From Candidatus Bathyarchaeia archaeon (GTDB lineage Archaea > Thermoproteota > Bathyarchaeia > Hecatellales > Hecatellaceae), in assembly GCA_038883335.1 (NCBI GenBank), contig JAVZMI010000004.1:1-64000 (forward strand): 64,000 nt of DNA. The letters run 5' to 3'. A model generated the notes under the pieces. It saw nothing but the letters and a program-made list of their open reading frames with translations. It was not told the DNA's origin and did no database searches. The position numbers and the translations under genes were made by a program. Positions within the stretch are counted from its first letter, which is position 1. Every line of letters begins with the position of its first letter. Below, in pieces: positions 61,502-64,000 of the stretch.

Positions 61502-63097
61502 TTGAAGGTTCTCGTAGTTACAGGCCAGCTGGCCTCCGACACCGTAAAACGCTATGTAAGGAAGAGCCCCGTGCCCATAGAAGTTATGGTTCTGCCCAAA
61601 CAGGTAGCCGCCCTAATGACGACGCGTTATATCGCGGAGGCACTGGCATCTAGAGATCTTACAGGCTTTGACATGATACTTGTCCCAGGGATGATGATGG
61701 GAGACACGCTCCAAATACAGAAGAAAGTCGGGGTGCCGACTTTCAAGGGCCCAAGGCAAGCAGCTGACCTCCCAGCAGTTCTAAACCAAATAGCCCACGA
61801 CAAGAAGATGCTGTCCACCACTAGACCAGCCTGCGAGTTGCTTGGAGATAACTTGAAGAGGAGGGCCATTAAAGAATTGAACCGCCTTAGGTCGGAGACA
61901 GCTGAAAAGGCAAAGAGACTAGGCAAATTCGCCATAGGCTCCGACGCGGGGAGAGTCTGGGTAGGAAGAGACCTCCCCCCACTTATATTAGCTGAGATCG
62001 TGAACGCACAACAACTCAGCAAAAGAGAACTCCAACAGTGGGCACGCTACTATGTTAGATCTGGGGCTGACATCATAGATGTAGGGATGGCTGCAGGTGG
62101 GGGGCAGCCAGAGGGAGCTGCGCGGGCTGTCAAAGTTCTCAAGCAAACCGTCAGGAAGCCTGTCAGCATCGACTCAAATGATGTAGAGGAGATAAGATCA
62201 GCGGTTGAGGCAGGGGTAGACCTGATTCTTAGTGTGAACGCTGATAATATGCCGGCAGTTGCGAAATTCGCCTCTGAGGTTCCAGTGGTCGTGACACCTA
62301 TCTCCACAGAGTCAACTCCTACAGGCGTGGCTGAGAAGGTTGCCAACTTGGAGAGGAATATAGCCCAAGCGAAATCCCTCGGATTCAAGCGGATTATTGG
62401 TGACCTCATTCTGAATCCACCACTCCTACCAAGCCTCCAGAGTTCTCTAGAGGCATACTACAGGTTTGCTGAGAGGAACCCCGAAACCCCGCTACTCATG
62501 GGGATAGGTAATGTAACCGAGCTGGTGGACGTAGATTCGATAGGCGTTAACTTCATCCTCGCAGCTCTCGGGTTTGAACTTGGGGCAGCTGTCCTCTTCA
62601 CCACAGAGGCGAGTGACAAGACGAGAGGCTGCGTCAGAGAACTCTCAACAGCCGTCCAGATGCTCCAGTTGGCGAAAAAGAGAGGCTCACCCCCCAAGGA
62701 TCTGGGAGCAGATCTTCTCATCTTTAAAGAAAAGCGAAGAGTGGAGCCTCCAGCTGAGAAGTTACCCTTGAACGTGAAGGTAGTGAACGCGGCGGAGAGA
62801 CCAAAGTTTACTTACGATCAAAAAGGCTGCTTTAAGATAGCCCTTGACCGGCGGCGTGGAAAGATAATCATGTACCATTACCCTACTGGCTCGACTAAAC
62901 CTAAACTGGTGATCAGAGGGCGTAGACCAGTCGAACTATACACGGCAGCCATAGCGGAGGGGCTCATCTCAAGTCTAAGCCATGCAGCATACTTAGGCAG
63001 CGAGTTGGAGAAGGCACGCTTGGCGCTTGAAACGGGTAGGAGCTATATCCAAGACAGAACTACCGAAAGCGTATTCTATAAGGGCCAAACTTTCTGA
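61502..63097 (+). CDS. Dihydropteroate synthase-related protein (MJ0107 type)
   Basis: A 531-aa protein with a central TIM barrel resembling dihydropteroate synthase (GADIIDVGMAAGGGQPEGA, KPVSIDSNDVEEIRSAVEAG, IIGDLILNPPLLPSL). Flanking N- and C-terminal domains are specific to archaeal MJ0107-like proteins. These are proposed to join the pterin to the beta-RFA moiety in H4MPT synthesis. TTG start at 61502. Placement between mptE and mptA supports that role. Confidence 0.87.
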   Translation: MKVLVVTGQLASDTVKRYVRKSPVPIEVMVLPKQVAALMTTRYIAEALASRDLTGFDMILVPGMMMGDTLQIQKKVGVPTFKGPRQAADLPAVLNQIAHDKKMLSTTRPACELLGDNLKRRAIKELNRLRSETAEKAKRLGKFAIGSDAGRVWVGRDLPPLILAEIVNAQQLSKRELQQWARYYVRSGADIIDVGMAAGGGQPEGAARAVKVLKQTVRKPVSIDSNDVEEIRSAVEAGVDLILSVNADNMPAVAKFASEVPVVVTPISTESTPTGVAEKVANLERNIAQAKSLGFKRIIGDLILNPPLLPSLQSSLEAYYRFAERNPETPLLMGIGNVTELVDVDSIGVNFILAALGFELGAAVLFTTEASDKTRGCVRELSTAVQMLQLAKKRGSPPKDLGADLLIFKEKRRVEPPAEKLPLNVKVVNAAERPKFTYDQKGCFKIALDRRRGKIIMYHYPTGSTKPKLVIRGRRPVELYTAAIAEGLISSLSHAAYLGSELEKARLALETGRSYIQDRTTESVFYKGQTF

Positions 63098-63298
63098 GGC
63101 TCAGCAATCGTTTGAGTGCATACGCGTCGGCTTAACTATAAAATTTTTAAGATGCTGGCATAGCATAAGACCTAAGCGTACGCATTCGCCAACCCTAGTT
63201 TCCAGTTAGCCCACTAGGGTATCTAAATGCTGTAGACATTCCAACATATATGGGAGTATGCTAATTTTTTTGCAACCAGACTTAGGGTGACGGTGTAG

Positions 63299-64000
63299 AT
63301 GAAACTGCCTGACGTGCAGAACAAACGGGCAGCCATCCCGATCTCGCTTCAGAAAGTTGGTGTTGTGGGAGTTAAGACGCCAATAGGCTATGTTTCATTC
63401 CATGGGAAACCTGTGGTGATAATCCCCACTTTTGACGTCTTCATAGATTTACCCTCGAAGCTCAAAGGCATCCACGCTTCGAGGAGCTATGAGGTGATAC
63501 TTGAGATTATTGGGAGGCATGTAGGTCAGACATATAAACTCGAGGACATCTGCGCCGTCATAGCCAAGGAACTACTAAATCATCATGTGTATGCTACTAG
63601 ATCCGAGGTGAAAGCTTACGGAGAAGCTATTCTAGAAAAACCTACACCCAAGCTTAGGAAGATCTCATACGAGTCATGCGACCTCACCGCAAGAGCTGTG
63701 GGAAAAAGGGGGGCCGAGGAGGGTGAGTTTAAAATTAGGAAGCAAATCGGAGTTGGAATTACAGGTCTAACAGCGTGCCCCTGCGCCCAAGAGATCCTCC
63801 GCGACATCTCCAAGAAGAGTTTAACAGGTTTCAAAGGGATCCCGAAGGAGGTAGCTGACAAATTTTTAGATTCCATACCGATAGCCACACATATGCAGCG
63901 GAGTTACAGCTCTATCTTTACGGATGTACCAGAGGGATTCGAGTTAGATGCAGCTCGAATCGCGGACGTAATTGAAGACTCAATGAGTGCCCCAACATTT
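63299..64000 (+). CDS. mptA: GTP cyclohydrolase MptA (partial, cut by window end)
   Basis: The first 234 codons of a GTP cyclohydrolase of the GCYH-IB/MptA family, which starts archaeal pterin synthesis by opening GTP to a cyclic phosphate. It has the N-terminal QNKRAAIPISLQKVGVVGVK, GRHVGQTYKLEDIC and the conserved metal-site Cys region GVGITGLTACPCAQE, then IATHMQRSYSSIF. The frame is open at the right edge, so the C-terminus lies outside. ATG at 63299. Confidence 0.92.
   Translation, partial: MKLPDVQNKRAAIPISLQKVGVVGVKTPIGYVSFHGKPVVIIPTFDVFIDLPSKLKGIHASRSYEVILEIIGRHVGQTYKLEDICAVIAKELLNHHVYATRSEVKAYGEAILEKPTPKLRKISYESCDLTARAVGKRGAEEGEFKIRKQIGVGITGLTACPCAQEILRDISKKSLTGFKGIPKEVADKFLDSIPIATHMQRSYSSIFTDVPEGFELDAARIADVIEDSMSAPTF

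Noticed and set aside
1-64000. CRISPR arrays, rRNA genes, insertion sequences
   Set aside because: I looked for regularly spaced repeats, rRNA-like conserved segments and transposase motifs on both strands and found none that hold up.

Overview
The window is archaeal chromosome. It carries topoisomerase VI A and B, aIF1A, aIF2 beta, aIF6, RIO1 kinase, a Dim2-like KH protein, diphthine synthase, TBP, PAC2, ribosomal protein P1, an Lhr helicase and archaeal-type FAD synthase. Many genes start with TTG or GTG behind strong Shine-Dalgarno sites. The elongator tRNA-Met appears to carry two small introns at non-canonical positions. A tetrahydromethanopterin (H4MPT) biosynthesis cluster, soluble Hdr/Mvh modules and no methanogenesis gene in view suggest a non-methanogenic anaerobe, most likely of the TACK group (Bathyarchaeia-like). 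The lineage is an inference from gene content.

Layout. 1-2.6 kb: phosphoribosyltransferase, THUMP protein, PAC2 protein and Hsp20. 2.7-6.6 kb: tRNA-Leu(GAG), then a visibly AT-rich tract with at least two broken genes, small membrane proteins, an AlkD-like repair protein and a GyrI-like protein. A degenerate second copy of the tRNA 3' end lies at 6565-6588, so this tract may be a decayed tRNA-integrated element. 6.7-11.2 kb: glycogen-type genes (debranching-type GH and GT4 glycosyltransferase). 11.5-17.3 kb: intron-bearing tRNA-Met, top6A/top6B, KH protein, RIO1, aIF1A, DUF424 and aIF2 beta. 17.3-28.6 kb: adenosylhomocysteinase, MetRS, PHP protein, FAD synthase, DUF357, Dph5, ribosomal P1, two MFS transporters, aIF6 and a heme O synthase-like prenyltransferase.

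28.6-50 kb is an energy-metabolism island. A divergent locus pairs hdrB, hdrC and a truncated hdrC paralogue (minus strand) with an HdrA fused to an N-terminal winged-helix domain and a C-terminal MvhD domain, followed by NiFe hydrogenase small and large subunits (plus strand). Next is a six-gene minus-strand operon: hdrD-like, etfB, etfA, a membrane Etf:quinone oxidoreductase-like HdrDE fusion, a conventional hdrA, and mvhD. Hydrogenase maturation genes follow: protease, hypE and hypD on plus, hypF, hypC and hypA on minus. hypB is not in the window. Together these genes could link H2 oxidation or evolution to flavin-based electron bifurcation and to a membrane quinone pool.

50-58.5 kb: a type II restriction-modification pair whose BsaWI-like nuclease gene is frameshifted at an A7 run, then MobA-like, isochorismatase-like, HtpX, Lhr, signal peptidase and TBP. 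58.8-64 kb: a small membrane protein and the H4MPT biosynthesis genes (beta-RFAP synthase, DUF447, MptE, DHPS-related protein, MptA). MptA is cut by the window end.

The most unusual item is the winged-helix/HdrA/MvhD fusion beside a hydrogenase and an HdrC with an extra N-terminal helical domain. It looks like a redox enzyme built into, or derived into, a DNA-binding sensor.
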